Origin: Lachnospiraceae bacterium
GTDB lineage: Bacteria > Bacillota > Clostridia > Lachnospirales > Lachnospiraceae
DNA length: 12,595 nucleotides
Reading direction: 5' to 3'
Assembly: GCA_900752065.1 (NCBI GenBank)
Contig: CAADTT010000086.1
Coordinates: forward strand, 1-12,595
This document shows positions 1 to 10,100 of the stretch, one piece after another. The notes beneath the pieces were generated by a model. It saw only the letters and a program-made list of their open reading frames with translations, had not been told where the DNA came from and searched no databases. Every line of letters begins with the position of its first letter. Position 1 is the stretch's first letter. Position numbers and translations under genes: made by a program.

Positions 1-710
1 ACAGCCATCTTTGTCCTGCTGCCTGCCTCACGCGCGATGCATTTGATCTCTACCGTGCCATCCCTGACTTCCGTAACCTCCGATTCAAACAGGCGTTTTA
101 CCAGCTCAGGATGTGTTCTGGATACCAGGATCTTCGGTCCCTTGGAGGTATCCTTTACCTCTACCACATATACCTTGATACGCTCTGTCGGGCGGAATAC
201 CTCGCCCTTTACCATCTCATTTTCATTCAGGATGGCATCGACCTTGCCCAGATTGACGCTTACATTTTTCCCAACATATCTCTGTACAATACCGGTGACG
301 ATATCCTTTTCTTTGCTGTAATACTGGTTGTAAAGAACCTTTCGCTCTTCCTCACGGATTTTCTGGAGAATCACATTTTTGGCGTTCTGGGTTGCGATCC
401 TTCCGAACTCTTTTGACTTGATCTCCACATTTACAATATCTCCGAGCTCATATTTTGAATCCACCAGCTTTGCATTTGCAAGGCTGATCTCCATAACGGG
501 ATCCTCTACCTTCTCGACAACAGTTTTTTCTGCATGGACATTAAACTCACAAGTTTTCGGGTCAATAAATACTTTTACGTTGTCCGCTTTTCCGAAGTGA
601 TTTTTACATGCCTGGAGCAGAGACTGCTCAATGGCTTCTAAAAGAGTATCTTTACTGATATTCTTTTCCTTCTCCAGAATATTTAAGGCTTCCAACAGTT
701 CGTTATTCAT
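1..710 (-). CDS. nusA: Transcription termination/antitermination factor NusA (N-terminal part, cut by window edge)
   Basis: NusA binds RNA polymerase in the cytoplasm and modulates pausing, intrinsic termination and antitermination. I translated the minus strand by hand. The protein opens MNNELLEALNILEKEK, a typical clostridial NusA start, and stays open for 236 codons to the window edge. Residues 1 to about 130 form the polymerase-binding N-terminal domain. About 134-200 form the S1 RNA-binding domain (VTGIVQRYVGKNVSVNLG, then GEVFRPTERIKVYV). The first KH domain begins near 208 (VTEVRDGTVEIKCIAREAGS). The start is fixed by a strong AAAGGAGG ribosome binding site shortly upstream (complement of about 721-728). 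It lies 22 bases after the rimP stop, so the two genes are almost certainly co-transcribed. The remaining KH domains lie outside the window. Confidence in identity is very high. Confidence 0.97.
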   Translation of the reverse strand, partial: MNNELLEALNILEKEKNISKDTLLEAIEQSLLQACKNHFGKADNVKVFIDPKTCEFNVHAEKTVVEKVEDPVMEISLANAKLVDSKYELGDIVNVEIKSKEFGRIATQNAKNVILQKIREEERKVLYNQYYSKEKDIVTGIVQRYVGKNVSVNLGKVDAILNENEMVKGEVFRPTERIKVYVVEVKDTSKGPKILVSRTHPELVKRLFESEVTEVRDGTVEIKCIAREAGSRTKMA

Positions 711-732
711 GATTTTATCTCCTCCTTTATCA

Positions 733-1200
733 TTAAAAGTCAAATGCAAGTCTGACCAGCGCTACGTTTGCCCTGTCAAAGACCAGCTTTTCTTCATTTT
801 CCATCTCCAGGGTGATGCTGCTCTTATCATATGCGTTCAGAATGCCTGTGAACTCTTTCTGCCTGTCTATGGCACGGTAAGTACGGAGCTCTACTTCCTG
901 TCCGATACTTCTCGCAAAATCTTTCTCTTTTTTGAGAGGTCTTCCAAGCCCCGGCGAACTGACCTCCAGAATGTATGCCTCGTCTATGAAATCATCCTCA
1001 TCCAGCTTATCGCTGAGCGCGCGGCTGATCACCTCGCAGTCATCCACCGTGATTCCTCCCGGCTTGTCAATATAAGCTCTCAGATACCAGTTTCCACCTT
1101 CCTTGACATACTCCACATCCACCAGTTCAAACCTCTTTTCCTCCACAAGAGGAGAAATCAGCGCCTCTGTTTTCTGTTCATACGTTTCTTTTTTTGACAT
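733..1200 (-). CDS. rimP: Ribosome maturation factor RimP
   Basis: RimP is a cytoplasmic factor needed for maturation of the 30S ribosomal subunit. The 155-residue product has the normal family length. The N-terminal alpha/beta domain covers about 10-82 (VDVEYVKEGGNWYLRAYID, then GGITVDDCEVISRAL), followed by the family signature EVSSPGLGRPLK at 79-90 and a C-terminal SH3-like domain at about 95-155. The reading frame extends upstream to 1422, but that extension has no family resemblance. The ATG at 1200 is preceded by an AGAAGGGTGG ribosome binding site, so I chose it. It lies just upstream of nusA, the widespread bacterial order. It is separated from the surface operon upstream by a terminator, so it probably has its own promoter in 1201-1304. 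A CATAAT at 1250-1255 is a possible -10 box, but I see no convincing -35. Confidence 0.96.
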   Translation of the reverse strand: MSKKETYEQKTEALISPLVEEKRFELVDVEYVKEGGNWYLRAYIDKPGGITVDDCEVISRALSDKLDEDDFIDEAYILEVSSPGLGRPLKKEKDFARSIGQEVELRTYRAIDRQKEFTGILNAYDKSSITLEMENEEKLVFDRANVALVRLAFDF

Positions 1201-1304
1201 TCCTACCACCCTTCTCTGATTTTTCTGTAACAGTTCAGCCATGTCTGATATTATGGGCGAGTCATGCTTGCATAAATTTCCATCGCTGTGCCACTTTTCA
1301 CAAA

Positions 1305-1334
1305 AATATGAGTGGGCATCTGCCCACTCATATT
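1305..1334 (-). terminator. Rho-independent terminator after the surface-protein operon
   Basis: A perfect 14-base inverted repeat (arm AATATGAGTGGGCA, two-base centre) lies 41 bases past the stop codon of the 883-residue protein. On the minus strand the stem is followed directly by a TTTTT run (1306-1302), the layout of an intrinsic terminator for leftward transcription. On the plus strand the downstream flank (TCTAGTAACATATC) has no T run, so it should work in one direction. It separates the surface operon from rimP-nusA. Confidence 0.88.
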
Positions 1335-1375
1335 CTAGTAACATATCATCATCGTTTAAACTATAGCACTTTCTT

Positions 1376-4027
1376 CTATATAATGCAAGCATTTTTTTCA
1401 GACTGCCTGTTACCTGCAGCAAAACAGTTACTGTTCAGAAACCACGCCATACCCACTATAGCAACGGCTGCAAGTAAAAGAAGTATTCTGATATTGGTAT
1501 CACCAGATGTCGGTATTGTCCCATTCTTCGTATTTGTAAATGACACTGTAACCTCATTATTTAAAATACCCTCGGCATTCACTGTTTCCACCTTATATCC
1601 GGAAGCTTCCCCGTCTGTTTCTGTTACCTCATAGGCAATGCCGGAAGGCAGATTCTCAAAAATGATCGTTTCCCCATGCGACAGAGTGAATGATGCGGCC
1701 CCGTTTTCAACCGCCATGTTTCCTGCCTCTTCACCTTTTGTGTATGGTAACACATCCGGCATGGCAGCCCCGCTCAGCCCTAATCTAAAGTGGAAATTCC
1801 TTGTCTTATCACCCCTGGAGCCTGCTACGGTTTTGCTTACGGTAAGGCTTTGGACATCTCCTGTAGTGTTCACGACAGTGACCTCCTCTGTCTCCCCCTG
1901 CGGGATGGTCCCTGTATAAATACCTTCATGGGATGCAGTGTATCCTGCACATGGTGTTTCCACTACCGTGTAGGATGTCCCGGTGGGGATCCCCCTGATC
2001 TCCACTGCCTCCTTGTCTTTCAGCATAAAGGATGCCTGCCCTGCCCCGTCCAGCGTGATCTCCTTCTCCGATCCGTCCGTATCCTTCAGGGTATACGTTC
2101 CACTCAGAGGCTGTTCTCCTGCCTCCAGCGTGACGGTGAAGGAAAATGCCTGCTCCGTGTCTGCATCTGCCCCGGTCACAAGTTTCGCAGCCTTCAGATC
2201 CCCGGTCACCGTAGATGTATTTGTGACCGTATAAGAGCCGCCATCTTCCTTCCGGATATCTGCTCTGTAGTCCGGGACATCCGCCTCCTGAATGCTGTAC
2301 TCATAAGGCGTCATCCCATCCCACTGATACTTGTCCAGATCCTCAAACACAGTTTTCCATCCGGATAATTCATCCAGCTTTGCCGAAGCGATGGCTTCCC
2401 CGTTCTGGATCAGGTCCACCGTTATGTATTCCGGCCTTTTCCCGGCGAGGTTGTTGTTGTCAGCCCAGACTTTTTGCACGGGTATGTCGATGGTGTCTGT
2501 TTTTTCATCCGCCTGCCTCTTGTTTGTAAATATGATCTCTGCAGCTTCACCTTCGTCCAGTGTTTCCTTTTCTGTTGAAAGCGGCGTCTGCACAATGGCA
2601 TTTTCCTTCTTCTGTGACACGGCATTTACAGGATCCCTGATAACATAAGAAGCAATATAATCGCTCTCACTCTCTTTGACCTGGTACTGGCATCCTACCG
2701 GAAGCCCGTTAAACACTGCCGTCTGCCCGTCTGCTAAAGAGAATGACAGGAACCCCATGCCATTTGCGTCAGACCGGAAGGTTGCTGTCGAGCCGCTGCT
2801 TTCCACACTGTATTCCCTGCCAGGTTTCAGGTTCCAGAAGGCGGCGGAAAAAGAAAACATTTCACTCCTGTCCCCGCCGACAGTCTCTTTTCTGACTGTC
2901 AGATCCCCAGCCGTCTCATCCCTTGTGTTTGTACATATGATATTTTCTGTTTTATTGGCTTCGATGGTCCCTTTCCTGGCAGCCGGACTGCCGCCCTCCG
3001 TGCCGCCGCTCCAGGACACACGGTAGCCATCGTCTCCTGATTCTTCGATGTCCCATGAGATCCCTGACGGGATCCCGGATAACGTAACGGACTCCCCTCC
3101 CTTCAGATATGCTATGCCGGAGCCGTCCCTGAATGTCACGTCCCCAAATGTATGGGTCCCTTTCAGATACCCGCCAAGGTCCACGCTTCCGGCAGAAAGG
3201 GAGATGTCAAAGCGGAAGTTCCGGGAAGCGTCCGCCGCATTGCCGGCCAGGCGCTTGGTAAGCCGGAATCCGCCATACTCCACGGGTGTCTCTTCCGTGT
3301 GGCGGTTGGTGATCTCTGACGGGGTGCCAATACCTTTGACAACTGCATAGTATCCATATCCGCCTATAGATTTATTGGAAGTGAAGCCAAATGTGACCGT
3401 GTCTCCTTCGACTTCATAAGTTTCTGTTGTTTTATTGCTCCCCCCAAGCTTTCCTGTTATTGAAGATTTCCAATTATCATGTGCAGTATAGTCAGGATGG
3501 TTCCCCTGCCACGCACATGCCCAATCATAGGATATCCCTTCGGTACTGTAGGTAATTGTCACCAATAGCTTCTTTGCTCCCCTGATCGTTACCACATCGT
3601 TTAAAGATAGCGAGTCTGCATAAAATCCATTTTGTGTACCATCATCACTGATATTTGGGGTATGCGTATATTCCACCGGGTTGACCCTTACAGGATCCGG
3701 CCTGCCGCCTGTCCCATCCACGATCTCGTAGCCGTCCGGCACGTTTTCCTCCCAGGCATAGTATTCCGCGTCCGGATCTTCCACGTTAAACAGGTAGTTC
3801 CACTTATCCCCGTCCTTGACCAGCGTGATATCCGCCTGCCCGTCCCCGTCCTTGTCCATCGTCCATGTCGTATCGTCCACCTGTTCCCATGTCCCATCCT
3901 TTGTCGAATAGACGGCTTCCCCGTCAGCGGCGCTGCACGGAACAGATACGGTAATGGCAAAGAACAGCACGGCCATTGTTATGGAGAGCCCATTTATGTA
4001 TTTTAATATTTTACCCTTTATCTTCAT
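1376..4027 (-). CDS. Multidomain wall-anchored pilin/adhesin with CUB-like, Cna-B and pilin-type isopeptide domains
   Basis: An 883-residue exported protein, probably the anchored or basal member of the pilus-like system. Residues 1-33 are a signal peptide (cleavage near CSA/AD). About 37-113 is a Trp- and Asp-rich beta region. About 135-232 resembles a bacterial CUB-like beta-sandwich (VTIRGAKKLLVTITY ... DTVTFGFTSN ... GYYAVV). Then come four Spy0128-type second-domain repeats (DUF7601-like) at about 251-369, 375-504, 607-722 and 726-834, with a Cna-B domain at 512-604. Each of these five carries a Lys/Glu/Asn set in the expected strands, consistent with internal isopeptide bonds: K258/E328 or E329/N367, K380/E452/N502, K519/E581/N603, K615/E690/N720, K732/E803/N832. 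The C-terminus has IPTSGD (838-843), a hydrophobic stretch (847-864) and a 19-residue tail with few positive charges. The ATG is set by GGAAGGAG nine bases upstream; an earlier ATG is followed at once by TGA. The gene begins 79 bases after the large adhesin and is last in the operon. Domain identities are inferred by eye. Confidence 0.9.
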   Translation of the reverse strand: MKIKGKILKYINGLSITMAVLFFAITVSVPCSAADGEAVYSTKDGTWEQVDDTTWTMDKDGDGQADITLVKDGDKWNYLFNVEDPDAEYYAWEENVPDGYEIVDGTGGRPDPVRVNPVEYTHTPNISDDGTQNGFYADSLSLNDVVTIRGAKKLLVTITYSTEGISYDWACAWQGNHPDYTAHDNWKSSITGKLGGSNKTTETYEVEGDTVTFGFTSNKSIGGYGYYAVVKGIGTPSEITNRHTEETPVEYGGFRLTKRLAGNAADASRNFRFDISLSAGSVDLGGYLKGTHTFGDVTFRDGSGIAYLKGGESVTLSGIPSGISWDIEESGDDGYRVSWSGGTEGGSPAARKGTIEANKTENIICTNTRDETAGDLTVRKETVGGDRSEMFSFSAAFWNLKPGREYSVESSGSTATFRSDANGMGFLSFSLADGQTAVFNGLPVGCQYQVKESESDYIASYVIRDPVNAVSQKKENAIVQTPLSTEKETLDEGEAAEIIFTNKRQADEKTDTIDIPVQKVWADNNNLAGKRPEYITVDLIQNGEAIASAKLDELSGWKTVFEDLDKYQWDGMTPYEYSIQEADVPDYRADIRKEDGGSYTVTNTSTVTGDLKAAKLVTGADADTEQAFSFTVTLEAGEQPLSGTYTLKDTDGSEKEITLDGAGQASFMLKDKEAVEIRGIPTGTSYTVVETPCAGYTASHEGIYTGTIPQGETEEVTVVNTTGDVQSLTVSKTVAGSRGDKTRNFHFRLGLSGAAMPDVLPYTKGEEAGNMAVENGAASFTLSHGETIIFENLPSGIAYEVTETDGEASGYKVETVNAEGILNNEVTVSFTNTKNGTIPTSGDTNIRILLLLAAVAIVGMAWFLNSNCFAAGNRQSEKNACII

Positions 4028-4059
4028 TTCACATTGCTCCTTCCATTGCGCCGGACATC

Positions 4060-4085
4060 ATGCGGGAGCGGCAGTCAGGCCGCAT
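4060..4085 (-). repeat. Small inverted repeats between adhesin and anchor genes
   Basis: The 79-base spacer holds two overlapping, mutually exclusive inverted repeats: ATGCGG/CCGCAT (4060-4065 with 4080-4085) and GCGGC/GCCGC (4068-4072 with 4079-4083). Neither is followed by a T run, so I do not call a terminator. In the transcript they could form alternative hairpins ahead of the ribosome binding site of the 883-residue gene. Whether they do anything is unknown. Confidence 0.35.
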
Positions 4086-4106
4086 CCCGTCACTCTGTCC
4101 ATGCCT

Positions 4107-7100
4107 TTAATTGATCCTCGTGAACCCGCTGCTCATCGTGTTCCCATCATAGGAAGTGTACAGTTCTTCCGGAGTGAATACCTGCCCGGTGTCAATGCTC
4201 TTCCACGATGTTCCCGGTAATCCGGCATTCGTCCCGATCCATTGCCAGTTCTGTCCGGGCACAAGTTTCTGGAGGCTGCTGCAGCCTTCAAAGATCCCCT
4301 CCATGTTTGACACTTGAAAACTATTCCAATTACTGCTTAGCATGGTGAGGTCCGCTACAGACAGCCCTGTGCCTGCAAACATATAGCTCATGTCTGTCAC
4401 ACTGTCCATATACCATTCCATGAACGGGATCTCTTCAAGCCAGTAGCAGCCGTTGAACATGTAACTCACATCCTTTAATCTGATTGTGCTCCAGTCTCCG
4501 ATGTCAATACTTCCGGAGCAATAGCTGCCATCGAACATGTGACTTGCATCCTCCACATCTGCTCTCATATGATACAGGGATAAAGAATTAAATTCACTTC
4601 TGTAGAACATGTAACTCATATCTTTTGCCAAACAGCCAAATCCGGAAAGATCCATTGCAAGGTTTGTATTCGCAAACATATAGCTCATGTCTGTCACGCT
4701 GGAAGTATCCCAGTTGCCAATGCCCTTGGCATTAAGCCCAGGGCCTCCCATACAGCATACCCCATCAAACATATGGCTCATATCTGTTACTTTGGAGACA
4801 TCCCAGGTTGAAACGTCAAGTTCAGCATCATCATAATAATTACCAGAATCCCCAATGTGCCCGCATCCATTGAACATATAACTCATATCCGTTACATTTG
4901 ACGTGTCCAGGTTATGCAGGCCGGAGATATTTACCATATCTGAGCAGCCGGCAAACCAGTATGCTGTGGATACCGGCGATATCTTTGCCTTAAACTGGAC
5001 GGAAGAAAAATAGCCGCCATACCAGGGAACCTGGTACTCGCTTGTATAAACATCCTCTTCAAAGCCTGTATATACGCCATATACCTGGCATCCGGCATGT
5101 GCATCATCCGGTGTCTCACCGACCTGGAACACAAGGTCTCCGTTATCATACCAAACGGCACACACTCCGCCTGCCATTCCTGCATACACGGTCATGTCCC
5201 CCGTCAGGGTTTCTGTAGGTATGCCCTCCCCGGATACCCCATATTCAACCGTCTGCTCAGGGTCTTTGTACCATTTATCAAAGTACTTGTTATCCGTCTG
5301 CAGCGGCAGCATGTATACGCCGTCCACGATCCTTCCGGATGCATTGTAGGTCACATAGTTCTCCTTTTTGCCGTTCGCAAACGTGCTGTCCTCCGTGACA
5401 AACGTAATGGTGTATCCCAGCGGGCTCCGGCTGGGCTTTTTCGCTGAGATGGTGATGTCCGGGATGGGCCTCCCTTCGTTCGTCCTGCCGTCCTCCCACA
5501 CCTTGGTGACGCATACCGTCCCTGCGGTGCGCGGGTCTTTGAAATCGTATACTTCCGTGTTCCCAAACTTCGCCTTCCCAAGCCCGTCGATGCTGAAGCT
5601 GCCATCCGCCTTTACCGTAACCGCATAGGAAGCCCCGTTAAGGTCATGCCCTTCCGGGGCCTTCGTCTCTTTCAGCAGGTATGTGCCCGGCTCCAGCCCG
5701 GCAAAGGTGACCAGCCCGCCGTCCTCCTCGGATGCGGATACCGCCGCCATGTCAACATCCGTGCCGTAGTCCGACACACCGCACAGGCTGAACTCTGCCC
5801 CTCCCAGGTAGATGTTGTCCCCGTATGTGCTGCTCTTCACGAAACGGATCTCATGCAGGGGTTCATTGTATAACGCATAGTACCCTTCCAACGTCTTTTC
5901 AGCCTCATTGCCGCCATCATAAATAACAGCGACGCCCCGTTCATCAACACGTACCGTCCATACGCTCCCGTTCCGGATATAACCTTCAGGAGCCTCCGTT
6001 TCTACCATCTGATAAGTGCCAAGCTCTATATTCTCAAAGCACACACTGCCCCCCGGGACCCCTTCCGATACTGCGTGCTCCATCACTTCATTCCCATAAT
6101 CCGATGTACCGCTCAGCAGGAACCCGGCCCCGTTCAAGGGACTTTTTGTGATGCTGTCATATTTCTTAAACCTGATATCCGTATGGATCCTCGGTTCGTC
6201 CTTTGCGATAAAATACTCCCCATCCTTCTCCATGCCGCCAACGGATACATTCCCGCTGCCGTCAACTGTCAGATGGTACAGCTCCGTATCGAGCTGCCAG
6301 TCATCGCTGCAGGAGGCTTCCAGGAGTTCATAGGAACCCTTCTCGACCTTCCCGAAGATGAGCCCGCCGTCACTGCCGGATGCTGCCGTCACCGAATATT
6401 CCGTCCCATAATCGGACGAGCCCCGGAGCAGGTAGGACGCACCTTCCACCGGCGTCTCCCCGTCCGATGCATCCACTTTGAGCAGCTTCGGGCTTCCTGA
6501 GATGCGGTAATGCACCTGGGTGTAATCCTGGTGGTAAAACTGCGGGACCTCCGTTACATCATCACCGGAATGCTTCAGCGCTGTCCGCTCCACATAAATG
6601 TTATTGTATGCAACCGGGTCTTCTGCATTGGTGGCATCACTCTCCGGGGACCGCATGTACAGCACGGCGGCAATAGATTCTTCTTTTCCTAAAATGAAGT
6701 CTGACCCGTCATCCTTCCTGCTGGCATCGATGGCCACCGCCCTCGCTTTCTCCAGCCCGTATGCAGCGATAAACGCATGGTACTCCATCCACACTGGCTT
6801 TCCATCTGCCTCTTCCGCAAGGTCATGATGGTGGTGGATATTCATATCTTCCATGCCTGACAGGTACACGACCGGCTGCGCGCCCTTCGCCTTCAGGCTC
6901 GATACGTCGATCCCTGTCAGCGTGCCATGCCAGTCAGATCCTATCGTCGGCTGCGTCTCATCCGCCTGCTGGTAGAAGTTCTCCAGGGAGTCGAAAAGCA
7001 CGATACCCTTTGCATCCGTCACTGCATCGTTTGCCAGCCGGATCTGGTATGTATATACATCATTGCTGCTCACCGTTGTATCATAGGAATAGTCGTTGTC

Positions 7101-10100
7101 ATCCGCATTCTTTACGCGCTTCATCAGTCCAGTGTTTGCCGCCATCAGGATATTGATCTCATACCCTGCTTCGGCATACAGGAATCTTTCAGCACTGCCC
7201 GCATCATCCAGGCCTGCCAGCAGCTCCTTGTCCGTAATGTGCCCCCCGTCATCCGGAAAGCCTTCCGCGATCCTGTCATTGCCGGTCTCATATGCGGCAG
7301 AATTCAAAAACCTGCTCCCGTGATCATGGATCGCGTCGTATGGGTGTCTGGTGCTGTAGGAAAACACATAAAAAATGTTCGTGGGCGCAGTTATATCCAC
7401 TTTAACCAGGGTCCTTCCGGTATCCCTGAAATTTTCAATGCTGCTTGCCTTGTAAGAGCTTTGCGGCAGTTCGTCTCCTGACACGGACACTTTAATGGAT
7501 GCCATGTCAACCACAGCCCCCGCCGGTGCCAGGTCATAGAAAGTACCTGATGCCTGCGGGATATAACGTATCCCGTTGTTGTCCTTGTACTTTTCCGCCG
7601 CGCTCACGCGCCATGTCACGATAAACTGCTTTGATTTCTTGTCATTCCTGGTCTGCACAACGTTCTTCCTGATCTCTGATCCCCGGATGACACGCTGGAT
7701 ATAGACTGTCCCTTTTGTAGTCCGGCTAAACAGGGTCTTCCCGCCCTGCGTGACGCTGAACACCGCCTGGTTTGCAAGTTTTACTTTTGTCTTTCTGGTG
7801 CCCTTTCCGATCAGGGACAGGACATCGCCTGTTCTTTTCAGGGAAACTTCCGGGTATACGTTGATCCTTGTATGGTAATATGCATTCCGGCATGTGAACC
7901 GGAAACCTTTTACGCCTTCGGCAAACTCTATCTTGTCGCCCAGGGCTTCCCTGATGAGGCTGCTGTCAACATCCCTGTAACTGCCGCCTGCCATGTCATA
8001 CACCGCAGCCTTCTTCCAGCCTCCCGCATCCCGTGCCCAGACCGTCACCGCATCTTCGGGTACATAGCCGCCATCCGGAGCGCCGGCTTCTGCAAATGCC
8101 AGTTTTTCTTCATAAAAGGCTGCCGTATTCATGACAGTTCTCCACTGTATCCCGGTGATGTCATAATCTTCATCTGCCAGAGGGGTGTCCGCATCCTCAA
8201 GGTAAAAAGCATCGTCCGTGAGTTCATAATCTACCTTCTTGTCCCCATAACGTCCCTGCAGGGCATCCTGGACCGTGCCGTCAGCATCGTCAGAAAGCGT
8301 CCAGGGATACGGGTAGCCGTCTCCATAAGTGTAGTACCGTAAGCAGCCGATGCTGTCCGTCTCCCCCTCCTGGAACTCTTCAAGGGTATAATCAGAGATC
8401 TCCTCTGAGGAGCAGACATTTTTATAATTCTTCCGTCCGACCGTATACAGGTCATGGCTATGGTGTTCTGTACACCCTCCGCTATACAGCCCATATTTTT
8501 CTGCCCAGAAATGGCCTGTAGGGGCAATGTACTTCGGTGCCTCGTACCACCAGGTACGGGAAGCTTCTGCATCCGTATCTTCATCCACCTGGTCCACCGG
8601 GTCAACAACGGCCCTTATGCGGTTGCATACCTTATACCTTCCCGCAGCAGAAGAAGCAAGCAGTGCCTCGGCCTCTTCCCTGCTGTGCCTGGTCAGCACA
8701 TAGTCGTAACGGTCGCCATAGTTTTTCTGATCTTCCACCGTGTCTGCCGCGGAATAACTGCTCTGCCCCGCAAACCTGTACCCGACAACACTGCCGCCCA
8801 GGTCCGTAAACGTATCTTCCAATGAGAAGTTATAGGGCGAAGTGTTCTTGCCTATATTGCTCCGGATGGTCCATACCAGGTACAGCCAATCCCCGGCATC
8901 CACAGGCTTTGTCCCCCAGGAACCCTGCCACTCTTCATAAAAGTCCGGAATCTCCTTCTGGGTAAAGGAGATTTCCGCATGGGTGTCTATATATACCGGT
9001 TCTGCCACTGCCGTTTCCGATACGGTCCCGGCTTCATTCGATGCATGCAGTACAGTCGCCACTTCGGAGGACCCTGTCATGTCCATATAAGCAAACGTCT
9101 GTTTTGTGGTGGTATAGGCAAACTCGATATACCCGGCCTCACCCGCCGGGATGTCCCGGCAGTTGTAGATGACAGCCTTTCCGTTCTCTTCCCTCCATGC
9201 AAAATCAGGCTTCTCTCCATCCCCGATCTCATCTTCATGGACATATGGGCATTCAAAGCTGTCCGCCCACGCCCCATCCCTGTCTTTTAAGATATGTAAG
9301 GGAAGCTCAATGCGTAACGCACCCTCACCGTTTGAGAAAGTCCCGGATATCTCATAGTTCACCCTGTACACGAACATGTGCCCGGATGCCGGATCAGTCG
9401 GTGACCACACATACTTCCCGTCTTTTAAGGATGCCCCGCTGGAAAACCCGGCGGTATAGCTGTCTATGATCAACGGGATAACCTCTCCGTCACCCGCTTG
9501 TTCTTCAACTGTTACAGCTTTGCTTTTGACCTGTGAGCCTGCCTTCACTGGATTTTCTGTTGCATTGACAGAACCCGCTTGTTCTTCTGTATCTTCTGTT
9601 TCCGTGGCTTCCGTTTCTGATGCTTCTGTTTCTGCCTGGTCTTTTCCACTCCCATCAGATCCTGCTTCGGCAGTTCCTGTATCTGCTCCGGTAGTTTCCG
9701 TTTCAGCTTCCGCTGAGCTGCCACTGACATTCGCAAAGATAAAGTATCCCAAATGTTCCGTTACAAACTCTACATACGGCTGTTCTGCGTCTGTCCCCTC
9801 ATGCACAGAATATTCCAGCTCTCTCCAAGCTCCCGCAGCCTCGGCATCGGAATGATACAGCCTGGTTCCTTTGATGATGCTTATCTGGTCAGCATGCATA
9901 TAGATATACACAACGGTTTTTCCGGAAAGATCCATCGTTTCCTGCCGGCTGTCCAAAAGTGAAATGTTCAGGGGGAACACTGTGTCAATCTCCTTGCTCT
10001 GGAGTGTTTCTTCCAGGCTGGAAGTAAGTGCATCCAGATCCTTCTCCTCAACAAGTCCAGCCTTTAACCGGCCGCCGTCAGGAAAACCATCCGTATTTTC

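Noticed and set aside
1201..1422. Extension of the rimP reading frame upstream by 74 residues
   Set aside because: The extra residues lack RimP similarity and run through the terminator hairpin; the ATG at 1200 has its own ribosome binding site and gives the normal family length.
4270..4970. CRISPR-like array from the regularly spaced repeats
   Set aside because: The repeats are in frame, divergent and encode DUF285 units within an intact gene.
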